Assembly: GCF_032854445.1 (NCBI RefSeq)
Contig: NC_088305.1
Coordinates: 19,515,717 to 19,579,716 of the forward strand
Direction of reading: 5' to 3'
DNA length: 64,000 bases
Source: Liolophura sinensis
Lineage: Eukaryota; Mollusca; Polyplacophora; Chitonida; Chitonidae
Numbering within the stretch: position 1 is the stretch's first letter; each line of letters starts with the position of its first letter. This document shows positions 36,280-49,090 of this stretch, one piece after another. The notes under the pieces are model-generated. The model was not told where the DNA came from. It did not search any database and worked only from the letters and a program-made list of their open reading frames with translations. The position numbers were made by a program, and so were the translations under genes.

Positions 36280-38460
36280 GTATGTTTATTAGACAACAGT
36301 CCGTTTCATCGAAGTAGCATAACCCCACCTCCACCCCCAACGCCTTTTCAGATTGTGAAAGTGAAAGAAAGCTAACGAATAAAAAAAAAAAAAGGTTGGT
36401 GAGACCAGACATGTTTTACATAAAAATAACTTTTTATTCAGACTTCTGAATTCAATCGTTGGCTTTATAGAGCATATATAGGCCCCTATTTGTATGGGTA
36501 TTCTGGCATCACAAGAAGTTTTACGGACTTAAACACAGCTTTTAGTATTGGAATAGCTTCTCTAATTTATATTTACGTCAAACATTATACTTAAATGATA
36601 TTCTGAAATATTTCGCTGCTAGGTGCATTAACATACAAGGAAAAAAGGGCGATTATACGTCAGAATATCTGGCAATTCGGTCGCTACAGCCCACCTTCAA
36701 ACATTTGAATATATTTCATTTCAAAAATTCATGAAATATGTGTAAAACTATACTCCAATCTGTAGTTCTGAGCAGACTATCTGGTGATGCATATATACAA
36801 TTTTGAACTTTTCCTCTAAATAGATGTGGCCTCATCTATAGATGTTCCATCTCCATCCTTTCAAATAATCAGCACGCGGAAGCGGTAAAACCGCTGGTCA
36901 TTTATTTTATATATGCGCTTATATCTGAACGTTTTTACCGTGCATGCAGCAATGTATATACATAATAATTAATATTAACCGCACTGTCTTTGTCGCACGA
37001 ATTACGTACAAGCGTCGCAAACAATCGTAGCGAGGCCTCTGCACATTTTGTCACAAAGTGCATTTTGTTTCATGCAATGCCGTGATATTACACAGATGCA
37101 CTGGAGTCCCGCAAGGGTGGATGTGTCAGTTAATAGGTGTGACTGCAAACAGTTTCTCAAGTTTCAGTCGGAGTGAATCTCGATTGACCATGATTAAAAT
37201 ATGATAAGGGAATCTCAGAGGTGATGTATAAATCATTGTACGCCTATCATTCGAACACACGAACACGAGAATGTTAGTCTCAGCTTATAGGGATTTTTAC
37301 TTAAATGCTAACAGTTATGTTTATCCGTTATGACAGGTGAAAAGTAACGTTAGAGAATTCAGAAATAAGACTAAGTCTGATTAAGTTTACGACAGCTCCA
37401 TGGCCCTAGAGCAAAGTGTGACTGCATTGGCTTTTAACGGCCGTCATGTTTATCAGCAGGACCTTGACGTCATTTTATTGACGTCAAATGTTCCTCTCCC
37501 AGCTCATCCTGATGATGTCACAGTACAGAAAGTACCACCTTACAACAGAAACTATAATACGTTGTAACTGTGTAGACGTTACGCTACAATCCATTCTTGA
37601 CGTAACAATGGCCTGCACCACACTAGTGCCACTTCACGGGATTAAAAAATATTCCGCATCTCCATTGGCATGAATATCGTCCGCGATACTGCTTGACACA
37701 CTATAGGTTTACGTTCAAGCCCAGACTTATACCTGGAGTTTCTATCTCAGCGCTCTTATTGTTTGCTTGATGACAGAGATGCCACTGTACATAGATGGCG
37801 GTCGACGGTGCACATGCATGCATGGGGCGTTTGACCATGCAGGGTAAGATAGAGTCATACCAAAATACTTAAGCTTAACACTTGAAATAACCTCAAAATC
37901 CAATTCATTGCACCGTTGTTTGTCTATCCAGCATAAGAGCCATATATTCTCGCCTTTCAAAACTTTCTAGAATTCTTAAAATATTTTTCTGCATGGGGTA
38001 GGGACAAATCTAAGACATTGCCCCACCCACCCCACCCTAGTCCAGCATAAATGATATAAATGGGAATGACACCGCATGCATTGTCCTATAAATTTCAAGT
38101 ATTTTACCACTGTATTTAAGAGATCTCGATTTTTGGTGAAACCTTTCAGATTATATACCTTGATGCTCTCATTTTAGTTTCACTTCTGCAACACAAGCAC
38201 ATGTTGAATCTGTCATCCAAAATCTGAAATCAACTGATGCACCCAAAACATGAAGACGTTTAGATGTCTGTTATCAAACTCGTATTCAAGTCTGTCTCTA
38301 CCCAGTACAGATCATATGGTACCAATCTTTCTTTTTCTTTCAACACCTTCCTTGCATGACTGATGGAAAGACACTTAGATCACTCATGTTTAAAATTATG
38401 GTGGAACTGATCTTCTAACGAATATCCAGCAAAACTGTGGGAAAAGTACAAATGTGACAC
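36280..38460. other. Intergenic, nothing recognised
   Basis: Unique sequence between the two genes, with no promoter or exon that I can support. Confidence 0.45.
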
Positions 38461-38631
38461 TTAACATACTGTGAACCTTCAACCTTTTCATTCATTAAAA
38501 CCATGTTTTTCATTGGAATTTATGTATATAATTATTATGTTAATTATATTGTGTGGGCTTCATGAAACTGTGCGAGTTGTTTCTCTACATGCCATAGCTC
38601 TGTCAGAATGCTTCAAAATATTAGATGCAGA

Positions 38632-38807
38632 GGTGGTTGAAAAGGTTGAAGAATTATACGGTATGCAAAAAGCTTGAAGAATAAGGGTACGCAAAAAGGT
38701 TGAAGAATTAGGGTAAGCAAAAAGCTTGAAGAATTAGGGTACGCAAAAAGACTGAAGAATTAGGGTACGCAAAAAGGTTGAAGAATTAGGGTATGAAGAA
38801 GGTTGAA
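38632..38807. repeat. 26-bp tandem array of a MITE family A end
   Basis: About six units of GAAGAATTAGGGTACGCAAA AAGGTT, which equals the right end of family A (GCAAAAAGGTTGAAGAATTAGGGTA type, split here). No complete element surrounds it. Confidence 0.75.
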
Positions 38808-39220
38808 CCGGCATGGATTCAGATTCATCCGGTCCACCTTATTTTCAGCATGTTCTCTATATATGTAACGACCTAATATGCCAAAGAATATAAAAGATTT
38901 ATTGTTATCACCTTCCTTGACCTCTATATCCTAAACAATATAGAACTGTCAACCAAATTGGATGTTCTGGGCCAATGGTCGGAATTCAGACTGATTCCCA
39001 AAACGATGTTCAATACAATCCACCAAAGAGCTAAGAAAGTATATAAAGTATGTCAACAGGACGGCTTCATACAAAGAGAAGCTGTCAACAGTTGTTGATG
39101 TTGGAAAGACGCAGGTCATGTTCTTGGAGAATTAATGAAATCAGTATCTGAATCATGTATCTTGTTAGTTTAAAAATTCTCGATAATCAAAATATGTACA
39201 TCTTTCTCAGCTGCCCTTGA

Positions 39221-40060
39221 TTGTTCATATCCCCAACGTGGGGGTGTATTCAACACATTCAACATATTTATGAAGTGCTAGGGATTCTGGACACTCTGTT
39301 CATATTTGATTACAAGATTGTTCGTATATCCAACGTGGGGGTGTATTCAACACATTGAACATATTTATGAAGTGCTAGGGATTCTGGACACTCTGTTCAT
39401 ATTTGATTACAAGATTGTTCATATCCCCAACGCGGAGATGTATTCAACACATTCAACGTATTTATGATGTGCTAGGGATTCTGAACACTCTTCATATTTG
39501 ATTACAAGATTCAACACATTCAACATATTTATGAAGTGCTAGGGATTCTGGACACTCTGTTCATATTTGATTACAAGATTGTTCGTATATCCAACGTGGG
39601 GATGTATTCAACACATTCAACATATTTATGATGTGCTAGGGATTCTGGACACTGTTCATATTTGATTACAAGATTGTTCATATATCCAACGTGGGGGTGT
39701 ATTCAACACATTGAACATATTTATGAAGTGCTAGGGATTCTGGACACTCTGTTCATATTTGATTACAAGATTGTTCATATCCCCAACGCGGGGATGTATT
39801 CAACACATTCAACATATTTATGATGTGCTAGGGATTCTGAGCACTCTTCATATTTGATTACAAGATTGTTCATATATCCAACGTTTGGGTGTATTCAACA
39901 CATTCAACATATTTATGAAGTGCTAGAGATTCTGGACACTCTGTTCATATTTGATTACAAGATTGTTCATATATCCAACGTTTGGATGTATTCAACACAT
40001 TCAACATATTTATGAAGTGCTAGAGATTCTGGACACTGTTCATATTTGATTACAAGACTA
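39221..40060. repeat. 97-bp satellite, about nine copies
   Basis: Each unit holds CATATCCCCAACGTGGGGGT, GTATTCAACACATTCAACAT, ATTTATGAAGTGCTAGGGAT and TCTGGACACTCTGTTCATAT. Units start at 39234, 39331 and 39428, with one internally deleted unit near 39500. CGTGGGG, CGCGG and CGTTTGG variants mark unit subtypes. Confidence 0.9.
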
Positions 40061-40479
40061 CAAGAGAATTATACTCACTGTAAAACATAAGAAACTTGGA
40101 GTTTGATGAAATATAACTTTGACGCATGGACTGCTATTTTATTCTGCCCTAATACCTAAAATTTGCGTAGTATGCCCACTCTTACTTTTAAGTATTGCGA
40201 AAAACGAGAGGTCTTTTAATAAAATATTTTTTTTAATTTCCCGTGTTCTACAAGCCTGCATGGAACTTTTTATTATTTATAACAGGGATCAGTTATATAT
40301 CGACATCAGGTAATTCGCTCTTACTGGTTCTTTCCGTTGCTCTCTATATAATACAACAACAAAAAATAACAGGACCGCTTTAACAGAAAAATACCGGTAA
40401 ATATACTTGTCAGTTTCACGGTCATCAAAATTCACTGCAAACGAAAAAATATATATACATGTACCGTATTTAAAAAGAA

Positions 40480-40933
40480 TAACGGCGCTGGGATATATAG
40501 TTATAGCTAGAGTGTATTATTTGTTGAGACGCCATCACGACACTTGGCTGTAAGTTCATATATATATATATCCCGGGCATACATACAGCTTCGTACATAC
40601 GCACAGCCGCCACGTAATCCTAATTATAGCGCCCGGAGTGTCAAGAAACTGGACACCTTTCCCGTTTTGGGATTTTGACCATTATTGCTTTTCCTTCACA
40701 GGAAAACGCTCAAGGCCGCATCGAGCCTCGTTCATTATGTCTTATTAATATTTATGAACTTCATACATAACTCTATTATGCCGACAGTTGTTAGTCGCGT
40801 AAATTGCCGTTCATAGGCACCTTGTTAACCGTCGGCTAGTTCCGCTTCGTGCCTTGCGCACGGTGAAGGTTTTGCAACACCCCGCACTTCGGCTGGTTCC
40901 GTACAGGTATTCTGTAGTAGTGACAATATTAAA
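40480..40933 (+). promoter_or_regulatory. Probable promoter and 5' UTR region of the signal-peptide gene
   Basis: This is non-repetitive sequence, richer in CG dinucleotides than its surroundings, directly upstream of the start codon at 40934. It contains a short TA run at 40559-40571 followed by CCCGGGC. No specific start site or factor site can be assigned. Confidence 0.35.
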
Positions 40934-41018
40934 ATGGCGAGAGCGAGGGAGCCTACGATCTCCGAGTGCTTGTTTACTGTCTTACTATTCGCCTTAATAC
41001 AGACGATCACTGCCAAAG
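40934..41018 (+). CDS. First coding exon of a secreted or membrane protein (signal peptide)
   Basis: ATG in good context (AAAATGG) opens 28 codons: MARAREPTISE, then the hydrophobic core CLFTVLLFALIQTITAK, followed by donor AAAG then GTAAGTAG, a perfect consensus. A charged N-terminus with a 15-residue apolar core is a typical signal peptide, with cleavage likely near the TITA-K end. The upstream 400 bp is richer in CpG than the surroundings. The exon ends in phase 1. The mature protein is not visible; no later exon could be recognised to 64000, so the first intron is probably at least 23 kb. The product cannot be named. Confidence 0.65.
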
Positions 41019-41672
41019 GTAAGTAGAATTTATTGAAACATCTTGGAAATTAGTTTCCCTCCTGATTTTGTTCCCGGTTTGTTTTGGGACGCTGACTAAA
41101 GAATGAAGTGTTTTGATTTGAAGTTCCGATGCTTAGTCGCTGTCTTCGATCGAGGGCCGGTCTATAAAAGTGAGCAGCGTTCTCATGCCTCACTAGGTGT
41201 ATATCGAAATTCCAGTCTAGTTTTACTGCTTGTCCCATACAACTGCTTCTCAGTAACTGTTAAATGATCGCATGGAACTGTTAGGGCTACGTTACACAGG
41301 TAAATATCTTGAATACCAGTGCAGCGAAGACGCTTTGACCGGTTCGTAGCGACTGGCATAATAAACTGTTGTATGACTGTCAACTTTCATAACAACGTAT
41401 AAAGCTGTTCAGTGTTTGTCCTCTACTGACCCGACTGGTATCAGGTTACGTTTACAAGTAGTATTTAGCTTCCAGTAAGTGTAAACTGTCGCAATTTCAT
41501 ATCCAAATGTCTGGAGCAGTTTTGCACAGAGTGTTTTCTGGACATCTTTTTGGTTTATTGAGTAGTTTTTACGTAACTGGGTCATTTAAATATTCACTGC
41601 CCAGATTTGGGCCAAGTCATAGTAGGTAATCTTCTGGCTGCACATCGTGTGTAAAGCTCTGTTTGAGATCAG

Positions 41673-41709
<37 letters not shown>

Positions 41710-41715
41710 GTATAT
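41673..41715. repeat. TA microsatellite
   Basis: About 17 TA repeats with one ACACATG break. Confidence 0.9.
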
Positions 41716-41959
41716 ATATATAATTTATAATGTAATAAAAGTCTTAGTAATTTAGTAATGTTTTGATTTTTTTTTCTGGATCGTAAAGTTGAAAGTACAC
41801 TTAAGATGTATTATAAGTAGGCCTATTATTGATGAAGCAGTGTACAAAGAGTTAATATCAGACTGAAGCCAAACGACAATTGCATATCAACTGTAATACA
41901 TAATTTTACAGCTCTTATCTTGTGTACTGGGAATTGTTACATTCATTATTATAGTGCTG

Positions 41960-42224
41960 GGGGCCACCATGGCTCAGTTGCTTAGCGCGCTAGCACAGCT
42001 TTATGACCCAGGAGCCTCTCACTAATGCGGTCGCTGTGATTTCATGTCCAGCTCATGCTGGCTTCTTTTCTGGCTGTATGTGGGAAGGTCTACAGCAACC
42101 TGTGGATGGTCGTGGGTTTCCCCCGGGCTCTGCCTGGTTTCCTCCCACCGTAATGCTGGCTGCCATTGTATAAGTGAAATATTCTTGAGTATGGCGTAAA
42201 ACCCTAATCAAATAAAGAAATAAA
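41960..42224 (+). mobile_element. SINE copy, full length, perfect target duplication
   Basis: Complete head to tail. The 13-bp TATTATAGTGCTG lies at 41947-41959 and 42225-42237 with no differences. Confidence 0.9.
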
Positions 42225-43374
42225 TATTATAGTGCTGTACATGCACTTATTGTAATTTTAAATTGGTATCTAGAGGTTTAAAAATAATCCTCATTTTAGC
42301 ATACAAGTGTTTATAAATGTAATAGTTCCCCTTTATTATTATTCATGGTTTCTGCATATTTTTTTATTCATTTTTTATATTTTTCATTTTGTTTTTTTGG
42401 ACACTCCTTTGATAAGGCTCTTGCAACACCCATGTAAGTAGGTAAAAAAAAGTTTGGTTTATCAATAAACGTTACTAATGTTTTTTCATGTCTGGATTTC
42501 ATGTCTTTTGGAATTTGGTATTAACTGCAGAATGTTTGTTGATGAAGGACAGATTTTAGCCCATGTGACGATGTGAATGTTGACTAATGGTGATGTATCA
42601 CTCTGAGCATTATGACACATAATTTGCTCATGAATTTTAACTGTACATTTCCTCTTCAGAAAATAAGGAATGTATATTATAAGTGATGATTGCTAAACAT
42701 TTTTTGAAATTTTCCAGTTTAAAAATATCTTTCATTTTAGCTTTTCGTATGTCAGTTGCTGTTATTATATAGTTTTACATTAAAACTGGCTTTAAATTGT
42801 TTTAAGTGGACAGAAGCAAGTCATTAACTTTCTACATTTGAATCTTATTGTTTCCTGGTACATGTACAGATATTTACCTTTATCACATTTAAAAGCTTAC
42901 ATGTAAATCTACGTAAAACAGTAGAACCCACGTAAGCCACAAAAATTTATTGCTTAAAACTTGAAGTTATTCTTTCTTGAAATAAAAGGACTATAAGGTA
43001 ATATTCATGATACTCAAACTTTGAAAAGATTTTAGTTTCGTAATGTTTGTAAACATACATGGTAGTTAAATAGAGTATAAAGTTAATAATGCAAAATCAA
43101 AAAGTAGTGTCAATGTTGTAGTGTCATGGCTATCGTTGGGGCATCAGTATTCTGTATAACATGGCTCACAACAAAAAGAGAGATAATTGTAAGAATCTTT
43201 CAACTTCTAATTCTTTATACTGGTAATAAACCAAAAAAATATGAATGGAAAAAAAATTTGCTGAGATTAAGTGAGTTCAGACAGTAAAACCATCTATTGC
43301 CTGTGGTTGCTCGGCAATGAAAGCCACTGGTTATAAATTCAGCTGATAAGTCGGTCAAAATTGATTTGTTATTT

Positions 43375-43620
43375 TTTTGTATTTGATTGATGTTTAATGC
43401 CGTGCACAAGAATTTCTCACTCATATGACACCAGTGAGGGTTATAGGTGGAAGAAACTGGTGTTTGGAGTAAACCGCAGACCTTTGCCAGGTACCTGACA
43501 AACATGTTGACTTAAAAGTGCAGACAAAACTCAGAAAGTGAGAGCGCGATTTGAACACGAGATCTCTTGGGCCACGGGCCTGATAGTCACAGCAAACCAG
43601 CGCTTTTACATCCCGAGAAC
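43375..43620 (-). mobile_element. Second, older SINE family member
   Basis: The tail resembles that of the main family (TTGATTGATGTTTAATGCCGT, then CTCACTCATATGAC), but the core and head differ. A B-box-like GTTCAAATCGCG is seen on the minus strand near 43550. It is probably a related SINE family sharing the 3' tail. Confidence 0.5.
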
Positions 43621-43747
43621 TTAAATGTTGACTGAATGGAAAAAAGTGTACAAAAGGCAAAGCGTCTCGCTGGTTTAATCTAAAACACAAAATAATTCCA
43701 CAGCAACACATTTAATAAGCATTTCTGATGTAGCAAATGTGTTGGTT

Positions 43748-43951
43748 ACTCTAATTCCTCAAGCTTCTCATGTATGACATAGCAACTTTCGTAGCAGTCT
43801 GTTGGACCTTTTTATATTGCTTTTGGAGACAAATTAGCATTGGTTGGTTTTGCCAATTTTAGGGCTTCACAAAATTTATAATTTTACAAGTCTACACAGA
43901 CAACATACTTGGATAAACAGCTTCCAACATGCGAAAAGATTAAAGAATTAC
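43748..43951. mobile_element. MITE family A copy
   Basis: Left end CTCTAATTCCTCAAGCTTCT and right end CATGCGAAAAGATTAAAGAA. Confidence 0.7.
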
Positions 43952-44545
43952 ATTGTTTATTTACTGCGGGTACATTTATGTGTTTTTGTTAGTTGTAAAT
44001 TGTCAGGAATTGGAAATGATGTTATGCATGTATACACACATTTAACTCATGTCTGTGTATTTTTGTTTTTAGTTTTGTAAAGACAGTTAAATGTTAGAAA
44101 ATGAGGGTATCTTACTGGTATCATTTATGTAGCTTTTTGTTTCCATTAGGCCTGAAACACTTTTGCTTTTTATGTTAAATGATTTTCCTCATAGTAAGAT
44201 TAACATGATGAAGGTTGTAAAGATATATAAGCTAATTAAAAAGAAACAACACAATTATATAAAATTTCACCTGCGGACACCTGTTGGAGAAGTCCACAAT
44301 CAGTCGTGTATTGACATATTAAGTAAGTTGCCATGACAATAGCATTGTTGTTGGATTCCTGACCAGTGACATCTTTCTCATCAAGGACTAATGACATCCT
44401 CTATTTAATTACAACCTGAAGACCCCAACAGTGTATAGGGCCACATTCAAATAGATTGTATAACACAGTGTAATCTGCTATAAGGGAATGTTAGATTTTG
44501 TGCATACAATACAGTTTACTAGTATCCAGTCTGGACAAACTCTGT

Positions 44546-44645
44546 ACATTGGCTCAGTTGGTTAGTGCGCTAGCGCAGCACAATGACCTGGAAGTCTCTC
44601 ACCTATGCGGTCACTGTGAATTCAAGTCCAACTCATGCTGAGCTG
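44546..44645 (+). mobile_element. SINE head fragment
   Basis: tRNA-like head only (GGCTCAGTTGGTTAGTGCGC to CAACTCATGCTG), with no core or tail. This is the reverse of the usual 5' truncation. Confidence 0.65.
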
Positions 44646-45117
44646 GAACCCTGAGCACTCACTCACTCACCTGGGACAAGCAGCTCTAAAAATTTCTCTG
44701 TCTGCCTGCTAGTCGATAAAGTTGTTCACTCAGTCACTGTTACCGCCCGTGGTGGTTTGTTCTTATTAATACTTATAGTGTTACAGACTGTAGCATGAGC
44801 TTCTGCTTGTTACGAGTTGTCAGCGCCAGAAGTAATAGTTTATTTCTGTGTGTAAAAAAAATGCACTTTCAGATTCACATAAAATGATAAAACCATAAAA
44901 AGACACTTTTGTTGCCAGCACTAAAGTTTTGTGGGGAACAATAATGTCAATGAATATATCAGAAGCAAGCCAAACGTGCCACTTTAACAAAATGTTAGAC
45001 TTAGGTGAAATACAGGATGTGTACTTTTATTTGCCTATGAAAAGCATCTATGGGTGAAATTTTTGGGCCATTATTAGGAGAGTAAAGTTTAGGGGAATAC
45101 AGTTTGGCAAAAACATC

Positions 45118-45355
45118 TGGCCCCGGTTGTTCAAACCTGTCTTAAAACTTAATACCAGATTAACCTTTAGACCAAATTTTTAATTTTGTACTTAGCCTCA
45201 AAATAATGGAGTAACAGTATATTAAATAGGAACAGATATTTGCTGCTATTATACTTTGACTGGACAAATTCATTGGCTGTTGAATTTGGTTAAAATTTAA
45301 AACTTAAAACTTCACTTAATACCAGCATAAGCTAATACACTTTCAAACAACTGAA
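45118..45355. mobile_element. MITE-like family B copy
   Basis: From GGCCCCGGTTGTTCAAACCT to AATACACTTTCAAACAACTG, with the shared interior. Confidence 0.6.
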
Positions 45356-45393
45356 AGTAAGTGGATATGGTTGTATACATGTATATGAGCTGA

Positions 45394-45396
<3 letters not shown>

Positions 45397-45454
<58 letters not shown>

Positions 45455-45482
45455 CACACACACACATACACACACACACACT
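45397..45482. repeat. TA then CA microsatellite
   Basis: About 26 TA repeats followed by CACACACACA. Confidence 0.9.
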
Positions 45483-47192
45483 AAGGCTTCACTTGTGAAT
45501 AATATGATTTATCTAGGCCAGATAGTGACTTTGCAGGAATGAGATCTACGCGTGGCTGCCTCAGGCCCGATATGGTACAGGTACCTTTGTCTCAAGGTAG
45601 TCTATGTTGGGTGTTTACTGCTGCTTTGTTAGTGTCTGATACTCATGTTGATGTGTCAGGTTTCAAACCACCTGTATACACTGCTACAGTTTTGTCTACA
45701 CTAGGAGTGAATGAATGGATGAATGATTATGGCCATATCGTGGCGATCTACACTAGGACAAGTAATAATTGTACCTGTAACTCGATATAGAACCCTGAAT
45801 AGGAGATACCCGAAAATAGTCATGATACAATGGTAAACTGCCATGCCTCATGATATACCTATGTAACATGTTCATCATGCCGAGACAGGACATGCTTTTT
45901 GTGTCGCTGGAAATCCATCTCTGTGTATACTGTGGGATAAAGTTTCCATTTACAAGTACATGTACTTGTATTAGTATAGCCGAGCTCAGCTCAGGGTTGG
46001 AATTGTATTGATATGCACAGACATATACATGTATGTATAATGTGATTTTCATAATCGCACAACTTCCTCTAATCGTCTGTTTACCTGTAGATACTGTTGA
46101 AATGATATGGCATGGACTTGTGTTGTAACATTTTTCGGTCTTGTCATTCCTGATCGATAGCCTTCATATATACCTTCATATAGAACTATGCTTAAAAAAA
46201 AAATGTTTGTTCCATGTAACTTAATCCCATCAGGTAACTCCACTCTATCACAAATTACGGTACGGCTGATTTTAAAGTTTTCAAAAAGAATTGTCATTTA
46301 AAGGCAAATAGGAGTGAACATCAAAACATGAAGTGTTGGAATTGCATAGATATGCGAACACATGCATTCACAATATGATGTTCATAATTGCACGACTTCC
46401 TCGACTCACCTGTTTACCTGTAGATACTGGTCCAATAATATAGCATGGGCTTGTATTCAAACATTCTTGTCATTCCTGAGTATACACATATACTCCTGAG
46501 TATACTTCATACCTAGTATAGGGCCATCCAATAACAAAATGTTTGTTTCATGTATCTCAGTCGTATCAGGTACTCATATCTGGAAAATTAGGCCATGACT
46601 GATTTTAACAGTTTCAAAAGAATTTTGCATTTAAAGGGAAATAGCACTGAAAATGAAAACATAAAAATATTATCTGAGAGAAACTCCAAAATAAAAGCTT
46701 CGAGCTCTGTGTGGTGGATAGGTAGGGGTAGCTGGTTTTTTTTAAAGAGAGCCTAGCCTCCATGTGCTGGTATACAACCACATACAGTGTATACTTGCAT
46801 GTATACCTTGAGTCTTAACAACCATGCACCTGTGTGTTCAGAACGCCGTAGACACAACAAAATGATTCGCCGTATTCAAGTACAAGTCGACATTTAACTC
46901 TGTATTTGGCCGCTGTTTCTGCAGTTTCACTTCCTGAGTACAAGCCACGTATACATGCCCTTTCATGGATGCAGTGTTCCATGTATACATGCACATAACA
47001 TGTCTTTCCTGTCTTCGCCTAGTACCTGTACATGTACACTGTTGTGTCTTGTGAAGCCTGTTCGAACTTTTGGTACATGTAGATTTAAATTTTCTGGACC
47101 CCTTAATTACCACTCGGCTATAGAACCCTTCAGCCACATCAGTATTGTGATCATCTACATGTATGGATCTGTTAATTTAAAATCTCCGGTAG

Positions 47193-47329
47193 TGTGTGGG
47201 AACGTCTCCCAGCAAACTGCAGGGGTTTTCCTCGGGTTATGCCCAGTTCCCTCCCACCATAATGCTGGCCAGTGTTGTACCAGTGAAATATTCTTGAGTA
47301 CAGCGTAACACACCAGTCAAATAAATAAA
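47193..47329 (+). mobile_element. SINE core and tail fragment
   Basis: Core GGGTTATGCCCAGTTCCCTC and tail to AAATAAATAAA; the head is absent. Confidence 0.75.
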
Positions 47330-48009
47330 CTCCAATGATATAAAATACTGTGAATGATGCAAAACTTTGCCCACAAAATTGCCCTTTTTTAGAACCAAAT
47401 AAACGTCACAGATTTTTGTTATTGGTGCTGAAACTTACAATTTTCCAGTAGAATATCATACTATGTTCCAAGCAAACCTCAAAACACCTTTCTAAACTCA
47501 ATAGAATTCTCATAATCAGGAAAAATGGGTAAGTTAGTTGTGAGTGAAATTTGTGGTCATTTAAGCTATGTTACTGAACAGAGGATTTTGATGTCAAAGA
47601 TACACGTATATATGGATATATGTTTTTGTGTGACAGAAAAAGTAATTAATGTTCAGGACCTTCAGTGTGGATATGATGTGTACAGATAGGATCATCAGGA
47701 GAAAGTTCAAGTTGTCAGTGTAGAGCAGCATGTGACATTATCAACACAGAATTCTTCTCACAACAGGTAGAGCAGCAGTGAAATGCACTGAGGGTTTTTG
47801 TTGCGCTATATCTTAACACATGTGCAGTTTAATCTTTGGTGTATGTGATCTATTCACCGTTAAATTGCACTGTTGATGCTGCAGTGGAATGCTGGGCGGC
47901 ACTGAAATGACTTAAAAGCATTCTGCCGATATCCGTTTAGATGTTGTAGTTTGAGTATGTGATGGATAAAAAATAATCGGCAAATGAATTGGTACACCTG
48001 TAAAAGCAC

Positions 48010-48510
48010 CATGCATGTATGCATGGAGCATACCATGAATGTACATGTATGTGTAGAGCATACCATGAATGTACATGATGTACCTGTGTAGAGCATACCA
48101 CGAATGTACGTATACATGTTCGTGTAGAGCATACCATGAATGTACATGTACATGTATATGTAGAGCATACCATGAATGTACATGTATATGTAGAGCATAC
48201 CACAAATGTACATGTACCTGAATGTGTAGAGCATACCATGAATGTGTAGAGCATACCATGAATGTACATGTATGTGTAGAGCATATCATGAATGTACATG
48301 TACATGTATGTGTAGAGCATACCATGAATGTACATGTACATGTATGTGTAGAGCATATCATGAATATACATGTACATGTATGTGTAGAGCATACCATGAA
48401 TGTGCATGTACATGTAGAGCATACCATGAATGTGTAGAGCATACCATGAATGTACATGTACCTGTATGCTGTATGTGTTGAACGCACCATGAATGTACAT
48501 GTACCTGTAC
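48010..48510. repeat. Variable-length minisatellite of TACATGTA and GTAGAGCATACCATGAATG
   Basis: About fourteen units of TGTAGAGCATACCATGAATG joined by 2-18 bp of TACATG/TGTATG filler, so unit length varies. Five overlapping open frames are artefacts. Confidence 0.85.
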
Positions 48511-48589
48511 AATCATGGTATGCTGTTTATGTACCGTACATATATCTTCAGAAGAATGTAGTCAAATGTTAGGCACCACTGTGAATCAT

Positions 48590-49090
48590 TTTTTTAGCAG
48601 TAGGCTTTGTGCGTCAAAGTCCTGCGGCTGTTAATTAGAACTCAACTCAATCAGACAGTCGTTCCCTGGAATTTATTGTCTCAGCCTTCTGTCGCCCAAC
48701 CAATATGCCGTGGCCATTGTGATTTTCTCAAGTATATCTTGGATGCAGGAATAGCACAGGCGTTAAATTGCCCACTTCGTCAGGCGCAAGCAGTTACTGA
48801 AAACATCTTCTCGGCGTCATTTGGTGACATTTCCGCAGTGATTAGTCTGTGATTCTTCACAGGTGACGCAAAAGACGCCCAGGCACTGGTCCTTAATTCC
48901 GCGGCTCCAGTTCCTAGTTATTCAATAAAGCCAGCTCATTTAGGCGATTGCCTGTCAGCTGACTATAGGCTTTAGGCTGCTGTAACTTGATCAGATTGGC
49001 CAATTTTGTCATGTCAGAGCCTTTGATTTCTTTGCGTCAGATATTGGAGAGCTGTCATAAAGTGGCATCCATGCACAGTCAACTGGAGAC
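48590..49090. other. Unique island in the putative intron, candidate regulatory element
   Basis: Complex, GC-richer sequence with TTAATTAGAACTC and repeated TGACG/GCGTCA motifs, between repeat-rich stretches. No coding frame with splice sites. Confidence 0.3.

Noticed and set aside
47912..48512. Open frames of about 190 residues rich in His, Tyr, Cys and Thr
   Set aside because: All are translations of the 48-kb minisatellite in several frames.
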